Under the pieces are notes generated by a model, which searched no databases, was not told where the DNA came from, and was given only the letters and a program-made list of their open reading frames with translations. Below are positions 52,611-64,000 of a stretch of 64,000 bases of DNA, piece after piece. The stretch's first letter is position 1; each line of letters opens with the position of its first letter. Origin of the DNA: Palaemon carinicauda (taxonomy: Eukaryota > Arthropoda > Malacostraca > Decapoda > Palaemonidae); assembly GCF_036898095.1 (NCBI RefSeq), contig NC_090765.1, positions 34,555,776-34,619,775 on the forward strand, given 5' to 3'. The translations under genes and the position numbers were made by a program.

Positions 52611-53102
52611 TACAGCTCCTTCGTGGCCTCCCACGAGACGTGGTCCCCACTTGAATTCACTATGGCAGAACACGGAACACACGCAGCTTTTTCAATCCTT
52701 ACCCTCGACTTTGGCTTCGGTTGCATATCGCAAGTCAATATTAAAATTTCTTTCACGTTCATGTAGATATTTCTTTTCTTTGATCAACAAAGTTATAAGG
52801 AATGTATTTTTTATATAAGCTACATCATGTAAAGTAAGATAAATGTAGAGTGCTTGCAATTATTGCAGTGATTCAAACGAGAATTTATTAGGTAATGCCT
52901 ACGACTTAAGTATTTGATCTGTTTTTGATTATTGATAAGCTTAATCCATTATGAGGTCTGATGGAAATGTGCAAATATTCTCGTGTTCAATCAGAATTAT
53001 TCTTTAATAACATCATTTACAACGCCTTACATGGGTTAAAAACTCTTAAATAAAATTAAACAAACCACGTTTAAAACATTTACCTACCAAATACTATAAT
53101 TC
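52611..53102. other. Spacer without a recognised gene
   Basis: AT-rich; nothing specific was recognised. Confidence 0.5.
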
Positions 53103-53218
53103 TATATCATGTCAACAGTGTATCACTGTTTTTATATCATATCAACAGTGTATCAATGTTTTTAATATCATATGAACTATGTATCAATGTTTTTTATCAT
53201 ATTAATAGTGCATCAATT
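53103..53218. repeat. 31-bp tandem repeat, four units
   Basis: Units of the form ATATCATATCAACAGTGTAT followed by CAATGTTTTT, with substitutions between units. Confidence 0.85.
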
Positions 53219-53973
53219 TCGAAAAAAAAATACACGGTAACGAAAGAATCGAGAAAGGACACCAGTGTGGGGTGCAATTTATCCTTTATGGTGGCTACTT
53301 CGTGTCTTGTTCTTCCACCGGCCACCGACACTGAGGCGGACCATGGACCACGTGTTCGATTCGAAAGAGAAAGAAGAAAGTAAGCTCACTTCAGTACCCG
53401 CCCCATCCCCCCCCCCCTCCCCCCTTCCGCCATAAACATCCTACTTCTATTCTACTACGGTACTACATCTTGCCTGGCTTGGCCAGTGTTTGTGTGGGAC
53501 TATGTTATATTATTTTAGAATAAAATTAATTTAAATGCAAGAGTCGAAGAGACTTTTCCATTTAGTCTCTAGATATCCCTGTCTGTACCCAGAGCAACAG
53601 CAGTTTAAAGGGACATATGGCAAGCGCAAATCAAGGTTAGGCTACTGTTGTTTAAACCAGACTCAGCCATAAAAGTTACTTATCAGCTGCTGAAAACTTG
53701 ACTCGGTGAATGGTAGATTTAAAATCTCAACGATTCATGATTATTTCCCGCCTATTGTGCAATAACCGTTTGATTGTATGCACATGGTTAGCAGGTTGTT
53801 GTCATTCGTATGGTAATACATGAAAAGGGGAAGTGAAAAAGGACATATCTGGTATAACGCTGTGATGTTAGAATTTGATCTTCACTTGATTCAAGTGGAC
53901 TTAGATGGTGTATTATAAAATCTGCTGAAAAAAAAATTGGACCAGTATGAATACCATTGTAAAGTCGTTCATT
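53219..53973. other. Spacer without a recognised gene
   Basis: A C-rich run (53,400-53,430) is the only notable feature. Short frames here have no recognised motif. Confidence 0.5.
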
Positions 53974-54344
<371 letters not shown>

Positions 54345-54401
54345 GGGCAACATGGATACGAGAGCAAACTAAAGTAGGGAATATTCTAACAGAAATAGAC
54401 A

Positions 54402-54563
54402 TGGGCAGGACACATTATGGGAATGACAGACAATAGATGGACATTAAGAATAACAGAATGGGTTCCTAGATATTGTAAAAGGAGCGGGGGAAGGATTGAC
54501 GAACTGGGAAAGTTTGCGGCCGGGGACTGGCACAAAGACCATAAACAGACTCAAGTTGAATGA
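54402..54563 (+). pseudogene. RTE-like non-LTR reverse transcriptase C-terminus (fragment)
   Basis: An open frame of 53 residues ending at TGA: WAGHIMGMTDNRWTLRITEW, then VPRYCKRSGGRIDELGKFAA and GDWHKDHKQ. This matches the conserved tail after the RT of RTE and related endonuclease-RT elements (W-A-G-H-I/V, a D-x-R-W block and the W-x-P-R-x-x-K-R-x-x-G-R block). After the stop, GGCTGATGATGATAC resembles the (ATG)n-type 3' end of such elements. The 5' part is not present, as is usual for truncated copies. Confidence 0.72.
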
Positions 54564-54613
54564 CATTTCTGAGGCCTTTGTTCTGCAGTGGACTAGTAAC
54601 GGCTGATGATGAT

Positions 54614-56390
54614 ACTATAAAGAACAAATGCAGCCGTTTCTATTCCACTGAAAGCCGAAGGCTTCAGACACGTCAATTCATATCTGGGGTTTGGCCAGTT
54701 TTCATCACCACGCTAGTCAGTGGCGATTGGTGATGGTGGGAGATTTGTGTCTGATCGCTCATAGCAAATTAATTTATAAAACAAAACAAAAAATTATAGT
54801 ATGCACGGGTGGGCCTAACTAGCACAGCTTTGTTGACCATGGCGATACACAACCCCTTTACAAAGTGTGTGCAAGTATATATACTGCATATAAGGTAAAT
54901 TTTTTCGATAATCATAAAGAAACCCATATATAAGATAGTATTTCGGTACTCACCAAGATTCTACTATCAGTAATAATTTTTTTAGGTGAAACCCGAAGCG
55001 AGGAGACTTGTTCTCAAATACTGCTTGGTGAAGATTGCCCGGAGCTTCTCTCTGGATAGGGGCTCTTTGCCGGTATGCCTAGCCCCTAGAGGGCAAAGAA
55101 GCACTCTTTATCCTTCTGTACAAAACAGCCTACCATTGTGATACAGCCAGGCAGGACCCTTGCTTGTCGATACTGCTGAGCGAGGATCAAAACAAAGACA
55201 CTGGCTTACTAGACCATGGAAAATGTATTTCCAAATAACAGATAGTATTTGACCATTAATATTCATTTTAATCATTTTGAGATTTTACTGTTGGTAGAAA
55301 TTACAAATGAAGTTATATACCATTTGTCCTTAGCGTTATGAATCTTACACAGATTTCATCGATTATGTTAGGTTGTTTTCGGAGCCATTTCGACAAAATA
55401 GATTATTTCATGATATCGTGATCAATTTGCATTAAATATGCCTAACTCTTTAAGTTCATCTTTGTTGGTCAGCCAGTTCCAATCAGGCTTTTTATAAATT
55501 CTTCACTTCGTTAGAGTAGAGACCGCTTAGCATCTAATCTGGCCCAGCCGTCACCATATTGACGTCAAAACTGATAGGAACTTGGTATTTATCCCTTGTC
55601 TTTACTCAAAGACAAACGTTTTAAAAACTACATTTAGTTGATGAACTTGACATAGAACCATACAAAACATAGAAGTTCTCCAGGATTTAGTGGTTTTTAT
55701 CAAATATAAATTAACCAAGAAGAATGTATCTGGTTTTGCTGCTTCTCTAATCGGAGCAATTGGAATTATGCCGATCTAATCAATCTGTCTGTCTGTCTGT
55801 CAGATTGCCTTACCTTTGAGTAAGACACGGGCTCTTGCCTTAGGCAGCCCGTAATCTAATCAAAGATTGTGGAAACTGATTGGAGACAAAAATATACTGT
55901 GATGAAACATGTCGTCATATAATTTGAATATCTCTGAGAAAAATCATGCATGCGTGGAAACCAGAACACTTGGTCTAACAGAATAACAATGAATAATAAA
56001 GGTTCTGCATGGTTAATGAAACAACTTATTTTAATTAAAAAATATATATTTATTATATATATCAACTTATACATTTATACAGGTTGTTCTAGAGTGGCTC
56101 GACTAGTTATATTAATGCCTCATAAGCAGTATGTGACTATGATAAGCGATGGCAACATTAGCGTTGATACCTACAACACAGTAATCTCACCCCACCTCCC
56201 CCCTCCCCCACGAGCACCAGTTCGACCTTCAGATAATATCACAGAACAAAAATAGGAAGATTAAAGCCACATTTACTTGTGAATACAGTACATAAATAAA
56301 TTACCATAAAACATGAAAATAAATAAATTTTCATTTATTGTAAATGAAAAACATAAAACGTAGATTCAATCAAATGACAATTTGATATTA
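54614..56390. other. Gene-free region
   Basis: No supported coding region. A (CTGT)n run of five units lies at about 55,782-55,801. Confidence 0.5.
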
Positions 56391-57030
56391 TTGTGGAGGT
56401 TGGAATGATATTGAACACAAAAATAATTGACTTGTTAATAATGTGGTTAAAATAATACTTAACACAAAAATACTTGGTCTCCTTAAATATATCACAATCA
56501 TTTGATTAAGTTAAATGATAATTGTTAATATTGTAGAATAATATTTAACACAAAATACTAGACCTCCATAAATATATCACAATCATTTGATTAAGTCAAA
56601 TGATAATTGTTAATATTGAGGTTAGAATAATATCTAACACAAAACACTTGACCTCGATAAATATATCACAATCATTTGATTAAGTTAAATGATAATTGTT
56701 AAAATTATGGAGGTTAGAATAATATTTAACACAAAATACTTGACCTCCACAAATATATCACAATCATTTGATTAAGTCAAATGATAATTGTTAATATTTT
56801 GGAGGTTAGAATAATATTTAACACAAAATACTTGACCTCCTTAAGTATATCACAATAATTTGATTAAGTTAAATGAAAATTGTTAATATTTTAGAAGTTA
56901 GGATAACATTTAACACAAAAAATACTTGACCTCCATAAATATATCACAATCATTCAAGTTAACTCATAATTGTTAATTGTGGAGGTTAAAATAACATTTA
57001 ACACAAAAATACTTGACCTCCTGAAATGTC
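56391..57030. repeat. Satellite-like tandem repeat, about 90-bp unit, about seven copies
   Basis: The spacing of the shared CAATCATTTGATTAAG block is about 86-96 bp. Each unit has AACACAAAATACTTGACCTC, AAATATATCACAATCATTTG and an AATTGTTAATATT stretch ending GGAGGTTAGA. TTTGATTAAGTCAAA inside it is palindromic, and ACCTCC and GGAGGT bracket each unit as a possible stem. Confidence 0.92.
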
Positions 57031-57351
57031 ATATTCTTTCCCTCGGCTAAATTAAATCAATTCACTTATATATAGGAATGACTCACAGCCATTGGTAGCA
57101 GAACAGAGTAACACTTGTGACAAATAAGACACAAGTTCGCTACACATCGTTGGCGTTACGCAAGATTATGCAACACTAACAATTTTTCAAGTGTTCGCAC
57201 ATGTAAATTAATCACAAATTTAATCATATTTGATTGAATTACATTCCCCATGAAATACATCGAGTGAAAACTATTTAATGTTCATGATCGTGAGAATATA
57301 TTTCATTTACAGGATGCCAGCAAACCTCAAATCAATCAATCAATCTTAAGG

Positions 57352-57422
<71 letters not shown>

Positions 57423-57867
57423 TACACAACTAACTGCAGTGCAAGGAGTGATTAGGATTAACTTTATCTTAGAAGAGATAAGGTTTTTTATACTACAGTC
57501 GAGACTTGTCTGACATAAAAAAGAAGTTGGATAACGGAACCATTGGTTTTACCCTTGAAGTTTTGTATATATACAAAAATACATAGAACACATGTGCATT
57601 AAAACTCTTATAATGAACAAGAGATGACGCCGATCACTTTCAGTAAACCTGAAATACTAACTAGAAAATGCATCAAGATAAAACAAAAGCATAAATAAAT
57701 TACCATTGTTCCTATCATCAGCTGCAACATAAAGTATGATACATAGACATAGTTACTTCAGTATAATTTACAGGTACCCCTTGGATGAGCGCGCGCACAC
57801 ACGAGAATAGATAAGTCATGTGTGTTTTGTTTTATCATTACCTCTTTGAAATAAACATCTAATATGT
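57031..57867. other. Spacer downstream of the SEL1L-like gene
   Basis: Contains a (CT)n array with one interruption at 57,355-57,422 and a short (CA)n near 57,792. No clear polyadenylation signal for the neighbouring minus-strand gene was found within 100 bp of its stop. Confidence 0.6.
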
Positions 57868-59764
57868 TTACTGTCTAACACGGTTTTTTAGCATAACCGT
57901 TATCACCACGCCTAGACCAATCATGATGACTATATCCCATGGAGGCATGAAAGAATAAAGATATTGACCCGGGTGCTGAAAGAGAGGATGGAAATAGAGG
58001 TTAGTCTTGAAGAAACTGCTGAGCAATAAAATAACTTCCATTCTGTAGAGGGCCAGGGTCACTGGTACAAGAGCCTCTGAATGTGTGTCGAGGATCACTT
58101 CATACAATTCCTTGGCTTTCTCTAGGTTCTGCTCAACGCCTTCACCCCATTCGACAGCCTGTGCGGCACTAAACATACCATGTGCACTGCCAAGCTGAGC
58201 AGCGCTGTTGTAATGATCAGCAGCAGCTGTCAAGTTCTTTGGAACGCCATCCCCATAGTAGAAAAGGTCACCCAATCGCAAATACCCCAAGGAGATTCCA
58301 GCGTCAGCCGCTCTTTGCCAGATTTTCACGATCTCGTTGGTGGCTGCCTTGTCGTCATCGTAGAGGGAGTTCCGTTCACTGTCCAAGATTCTGCCTGCAT
58401 TGATGTGTGCAGCATTGTATCCGAGGTCAGAGAGTAAGAGGTATTTCATCAATGCTGACGAGGTATGTCCATTTGTGTAATCATCAAAAGCCAGGTGATG
58501 GAGATTCCGCCACTTGCCTGATAATGCCACCAGACGGTAGAGTGGCAAGGTATCTTCACAAAGCTTGTTTATCAGGGCTGATGTTCCGTCTGGCGTGACA
58601 GTTGTGAGTGCAGCAACTTGGAGCTTCTTGTTATAGTTTTCAGCTACCCTGAATGCGGAGGGGACATGCCCAAAGGCAGCTGCAACTTCCCAAAGATGGA
58701 CTGCATCACCAGGATTCCCGGGACCTTCAGGAGACTCGTAAAGCTTCCCTAGTAAGTAAAAGGCCTCAACACTTCCAATCTTTACACCTTCTTCCAAATG
58801 AAACTTGGCCTTTTTCAGATTTCTAGGAATATCCTGGAATCCTTCAAGGTACAGGAGGCCAAGATAAGTGTGTGCTGTCATGTCTCCATGTGCAAGGGCC
58901 TCCTGAAGAAGTTCAACAGTGTCATTTCTATCAGGCTGAAGTGATTTGTGTAGATGAATTGCAGCCAACATTACTTTGGCCGAAGTGCTGTTTGCTTCGA
59001 CGGCTTGTCTCAGATAATGAATAGCAAGTTCAGGGTCATATTTCAAGCCAGGAATTGGGGGTAACAAGAACAATGGCCGCTCTAAGGGCTGCATCCACAT
59101 CTCCACTTTGAGCTAGATATTCCATGAACTGCAACTCATCCAGAGAGGGTAGGTGGTTCATTAAAGACAGTGTGTCATCTTCTGGCCACACGTACCGAAC
59201 AGGAATATTCACTCTCATTTCCTCACTGGTTGAAGGCACTACACTTGCTGCAGCTTTACGTAGGTACTGGAGTGCCGCTTCACAATCTCCTTTATTGATA
59301 TAATGTCTAGCCACGATTATCTGAGCCAAAGGATCTTTATTAATGGCTGCCACTAAGTAATGAGATAATGCTTGGTTTCTTCTTTCCTCATCAGTTAAAT
59401 CTTGTCCTGTTAAATTATGTGATAACAGTAAACCTAGTGTTGTATGGGCCCGCGCTCCACCAGCATCCAAAAGGGCAAGTGAAGATTTTGCTGCCCACTC
59501 AATGTCCTGATTAAGCCCGATGCCCAGGACACGAGCTAGGGTCAGGTCACTTTCTGCATCGGTGTTTCCTTGGCTGGCCGCCTGCTGTAGGATCTCAACA
59601 CCTTTCGTTGACTCTCCAGGTAGAAAAAGCACATCTCTAATCTCATCTTGTTGTTGATGCCATTCAGAAACGTCTCCACAATTCACAGTCACTATACAGC
59701 CAAGTGCAATGGCAAGAAACTTCCTGGCCATCGTCTTCGATGACATTATCGATTTATAACCCAT
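57868..59764 (-). CDS. SEL1L/Hrd3-like ERAD adaptor, intronless, one frameshift
   Basis: Two minus-strand frames make one protein of about 630 residues. A hydrophobic N-terminal signal (MARKFLAIALGCIVTVNCG) is followed by Sel1-type helical repeats: TDAESDLTLARVLGIGLNQD, MTAHTYLGLLYLEGFQDIPR, VEAFYLLGKLYESPEGPGNP, LGYLRLGDLFYYGDGVPKNL. The end matches SEL1L: a VPVTLALYRMEVILLL helix and a C-terminal membrane segment PPWDIVIMIGLGVVITVMLK. SEL1L/Hrd3 sits in the ER membrane and supports the Hrd1 ubiquitin ligase in degrading misfolded proteins. The frame changes at about 59,055-59,078 beside a run of five G, so it may be a real mutation or a sequence error. It is shorter than typical SEL1L (about 790 residues in human). 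Absence of introns suggests a retrocopy; no poly(A) tail or target duplication was found. Confidence 0.82.
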
Positions 59765-60793
59765 AACTGTAATCTATAATTAAGTAATCTATGCAAATTC
59801 TTAAGAGGGCAGAAATTCATCAAGTTTCTGTGGGCAATTTCAAAACACTCCTTTATACAAATCCTCGCAGGTAGATATAATTCACTAAACTTCTATAACG
59901 TTAGGCGTCGTTGTTATGACTGATTCCTGTAGCAGAGCTTCGGCTGCTTAAAAGGCCGAGGGCTACGTGTCGCTAAGATAAGAGGCGAGCAAGTTATGAC
60001 GCAACTCTTCTCTGTGCGGTAGTGAGATTTCTCAAAGTACACTGACGTGTCCCAAGCGACGAGATAGAAAACGTACGTGCGCGGGTCGGGGGAGTCGACC
60101 AGTATCCCCTGGCTAGGGGAAGGGGTAGAGCTAGTAGCAGGAAGACTGTGTTACTAGCTGCATTTTCTTGCTTTTGCAATGCAAACGTTTTAGTCACAAT
60201 CCGCAATTATTTGTTTGGTACAAGTAAAATATCCGTCCAGGCGTGAAATCTAAAATTGTACGGTCCCTTATCTTGTTATCCAGGAACAGTTGCACAAAAA
60301 AGAACACTTCTTTTATCGAACTTTCTTACAAATACCAAGAAAGGTCACACTATAAATATCCCCCTATTGATATATAATGAACAGCAAGACGGATTTATAT
60401 TTTATTCACACCATTCTACCTATGTAAAATTTATTTTTGGTCGAAATTGGTGTTTAAAACTTTCAGTCTACCTTCGATTAGATTCGAATGGAAAGTTACT
60501 AGAAACTTTGTGATTAGATAAACTTAATTAAACTGGAACTGTTTCAAAGGTCGAGTTTTGATCATTAGATTAATAAGGAACATTCTAGTCAATTAATTCA
60601 AAGGTAAATAGATTACCTTTTATAAAGAAATTAATTATATACTATTCGTTAAGCCTGGGTCAAATGGGGTCAATATTTATCATTTCGATTTATCTACGTT
60701 ATAATCAAGATTAAGGAACTTAACAAATCCTTATGTTGTTACTGAAAGATATTTTATATTTTGTTATTCATTACTACTTATTCATACTGAGCT
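59765..60793. other. Upstream region of the SEL1L-like gene; no other gene
   Basis: Holds the presumed promoter of the minus-strand gene. 59,930-60,180 is more GC-rich than its surroundings and has overlapping short frames without known motifs. No TATA box could be assigned with confidence. Confidence 0.45.
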
Positions 60794-60907
<114 letters not shown>

Positions 60908-61195
60908 CTAAAAACCAATCGCTTTCCTATGGTTAGAATCCACATTAATTTTATTCTTTTGTTTCATCTACGAAGATTATCTTTTCAAACTTACGAAAAT
61001 TACATTTGTGAATGATACATACAGGAAAGGTAATCAATAAAAAAAAATAGATTTGAAAAAAATTAAAAGATAATCATATCTCATTTCGGTAATAATACAA
61101 TTTCCATCGGGAATTTTATGATGAATTTGTTACAAGAAACTACACTGGGAAAGTGTATGAAAGTTTATTATCGATCTGTATAATAAAGTATCCCA

Positions 61196-61598
<403 letters not shown>

Positions 61599-61825
61599 AT
61601 GGGTCAGGCAGCGGTGGTCTTAAAAGGAGTGAATAATTCAGCGCAACCAGAATTCAATACCAATCGATGTCAGGAATGTTTTCATAGATTATTCATCATC
61701 TCAATTGGCCAACTAAATCTTAAATCTCGCGAAGAAAGTGGCTGGCCGGTCTGAATGCATCAATCCACTGAATTGTTATAGATTTTTTTTTTCAAATTTT
61801 TACTGTACTGAAAGAATGTAATTTA

Positions 61826-61826
<1 letters not shown>
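61599..61826. other. Short gene-free spacer
   Basis: Nothing specific was recognised. Confidence 0.5.
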
Positions 61827-61878
<52 letters not shown>

Positions 61879-61882
61879 TTTA

Positions 61883-61934
<52 letters not shown>

Positions 61935-62545
61935 TTGCCAAGCTACAACCCTAGTTGGAAAAGCAGGATTCTATAAGCCCAGAGGCCCCAATAGGGAAAA
62001 TAGCCCAATGAGGAAAGGCAAAAAGGAAAAATAAAATATCTTAAGAACAGTGACAACATTAGAATAAATATTTCCTATATAAACTATTGAAACTTTAACA
62101 GAACAAGAAGAAGAGAAATTAGATAGAATAGTGTGCCCGAGTGTACCCTCAAGCAAGAGAACTCTAACCCAAGACAGTGGAAGACCATGGTACAGAGGCT
62201 ATGGCACTACCCAAGACTAGGGAAAAATGGTTTGATTTTGGAGTGTCCTCCTAGAAGAGCTGCTTACCATAGCTAAAGAGTCTCTTCTACCCTTACCAAA
62301 AGGAAAGTAGCCACTGAACCATTACAGTGCAGTAGTGAACCCTTTGAGTGAAGAAGGAATGTTTGGTAATCTCAGTGTTGTCAGGTGTATGAGGACAGAG
62401 AAGAATCTGTAAAGAATAGGCCAGACTATTCGGTGTATGTATAGGCAAAGAGAAAGAACCGTAACCAGAGAGAAGGATCCAATGTAGTACTGTCTGACCA
62501 GTCAAAGGTCCCTATAACTCTCTAGCGGTGGTGCCCTGGCCATCA
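61827..62545 (+). repeat. Dispersed repeat copy C (uninterrupted)
   Basis: An (ATT)n array to 61,933, then ACTTGCCAAGCTACAACCCT, AGAATAGTGTGCCCGAGTGT, GACCATGGTACAGAGGCTAT and, at the end, TCTAGCGGTGGTGCCCTGGC. It has the sequence CTTAAGAACAGTGACAACAT at about 62,039, where copy A has the BEL/Pao insertion. No coding frame is conserved among the three copies. Confidence 0.85.
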
Positions 62546-63241
62546 AAATGTACGATATTGCTGTGATATATTTAATTTATGGTAGATACTTGTACTCGTG
62601 AGTTACACGTCCGAACGTAATCGAAATAATATGAATCTATGACTTCAATTACGTCACTAACTCTCTCAGCTTACCGGTCTTACCCTCACATGGATGTAAA
62701 TAAACAAAAATTCTCGAAAATTCTAACGTTACAGAAACGCTTAAATACACTATTTATAAAAGATAAAAGAGCGTGTTGCATTTCAGCAAAATAGAATTCC
62801 CCTGACATAATTTAATTCATCATCATCATCTCCTACGCCTATTGTCGCGAAGGGCCTTAAGGTTTAATCATATCAAACTAATATACTCGTGCATTCAGCC
62901 AACGTACACATACATTCACGAAACATACAATCACTTTCAAGCAACATGACTTAAAGTAAAGTAACGAAAAAATGATGGTGTTCATGAACCGAAGCCAGGG
63001 GCACGGTCTAAGTATTCCCAGGAGGATTGCTTAGTGCTTTTGTCCGTCGGTGGCACACAAGTCGGACTTTGAAACGACGCCATAACGTTGTCTGGGTGTC
63101 TCTTGCATCATTTATTGCGTTCAAGACAAGCTCTTGTCCGTCTTTGTTGCCTGGGGGCAGGTTCGTATTGAAAAGACGTTCATGAAGCAGACGGAGATGG
63201 TCTCCCTACTCAAGAACGTATCGTGTAGTCACCAATGCTTG

Positions 63242-63244
<3 letters not shown>
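62546..63244. other. Gene-free region with an RTE-end-like motif
   Basis: TCATCATCATCTCCTACGCC at 62,820-62,840 continues ATTGTCGCGAAGGGCC; the core also occurs at 54,121. Otherwise nothing specific. Confidence 0.45.

Positions 63245-63301
<57 letters not shown>
63245..63301. repeat. (TAA)n microsatellite
   Basis: About 19 units. Confidence 0.96.
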
Positions 63302-63304
<3 letters not shown>

Positions 63305-63453
63305 AGCATTGCAAATCTATTTACAGAATAGTCTGTGCATTTACGTAAAGTAACTGAATAATCTGTTTAGTTGCCAGTGTTTTTTTTTTTTCTTGTAATG
63401 GTCCGATCTTATTGTTTTGAACCCAAGAATATTATAATTCTGTCTGTTATTCT

Positions 63454-63867
<414 letters not shown>

Positions 63868-64000
63868 CGTATACGTGTATGTATACACATACATGCGTGC
63901 ATGCATACAAAAACGTCCAGACATACCAAACCTCGCCCGATTATTCTAGTCCTAGTCTTTGAAATTCCTTTATTCAACATCATAAAAAAATTACCAGCAC

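Noticed and set aside
53156..53383. A 75-residue plus-strand frame
   Set aside because: Runs from a 31-bp tandem repeat into unique DNA; no motif.
55130..55210. Possible tRNA-like or SINE head
   Set aside because: No cloverleaf pairing or A/B boxes could be laid out by eye.

Overview
The window looks like repeat-rich intergenic DNA from an arthropod, most probably a decapod crustacean (shrimp, prawn or crayfish). The evidence is long (TA)n, (GA)n, (CA)n and (ATT)n arrays, several DIRS-type retrotransposons, BEL/Pao, PIF/Harbinger, Merlin and THAP-type elements, and introns with ordinary GT-AG borders in transposon genes. No bacterial gene, operon or CRISPR array was seen, and I recognised no tRNA or rRNA gene by eye. 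The taxon is an inference; nothing in the sequence names it.

Bases 1-15,030 are a nest of three retroelements read from the minus strand. An I/Nimb-like non-LTR element (ORF1 9653-11444; ORF2 7303-9638 continuing at 1-649) is cut by a 6.65-kb DIRS element (family A, copy 1, 650-7304). The non-LTR element seems itself to lie inside DIRS-A copy 2, of which only a complete Gag gene (12208-14640) and the right terminus (to about 15,028) are visible. DIRS-A copy 3 fills 15,850-22,420. A second, GC-richer DIRS family (B) fills about 22,458-30,609 and starts only some 37 bp later. Both families show the DIRS hallmark: inverted termini plus an internal complementary region that joins the two ends, with Gag, RT, RNase H and tyrosine recombinase in order. 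All copies carry stops, frameshifts or deletions.

Bases 30,610-34,960 are AT-rich. They hold a 1.4-kb inverted-repeat element (32,393-33,803) with a THAP-domain exon and a second short exon facing each other, a probable hAT-like MITE, and the start of an (ATT)n-ended dispersed repeat.

Bases 34,960-46,677 are an almost complete BEL/Pao LTR retrotransposon: 786-bp LTRs differing at about six positions, and a 5-bp AGTAA target duplication. It sits in the dispersed repeat, and another copy of that repeat near 62 kb preserves the empty site. Its reverse transcriptase is split by a 3,726-bp PIF/Harbinger transposon (38,550-42,275) with a TTA target duplication. The two Harbinger genes lie on opposite strands with exons interleaved in each other's introns.

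Bases 46,678-57,850 are microsatellites, a foldback pair of the dispersed repeat, a 0.58-kb palindrome, a 759-bp Merlin derivative with an 8-bp target duplication, a degraded RTE-like 3' end, and a roughly 90-bp satellite. The only gene that looks like a cellular gene is at 57,868-59,764 (minus): an intronless SEL1L/Hrd3-like ER-associated degradation adaptor with one frameshift. The rest, to 64,000, is microsatellite and dispersed repeat. All percentages, copy counts and boundaries were read by eye.
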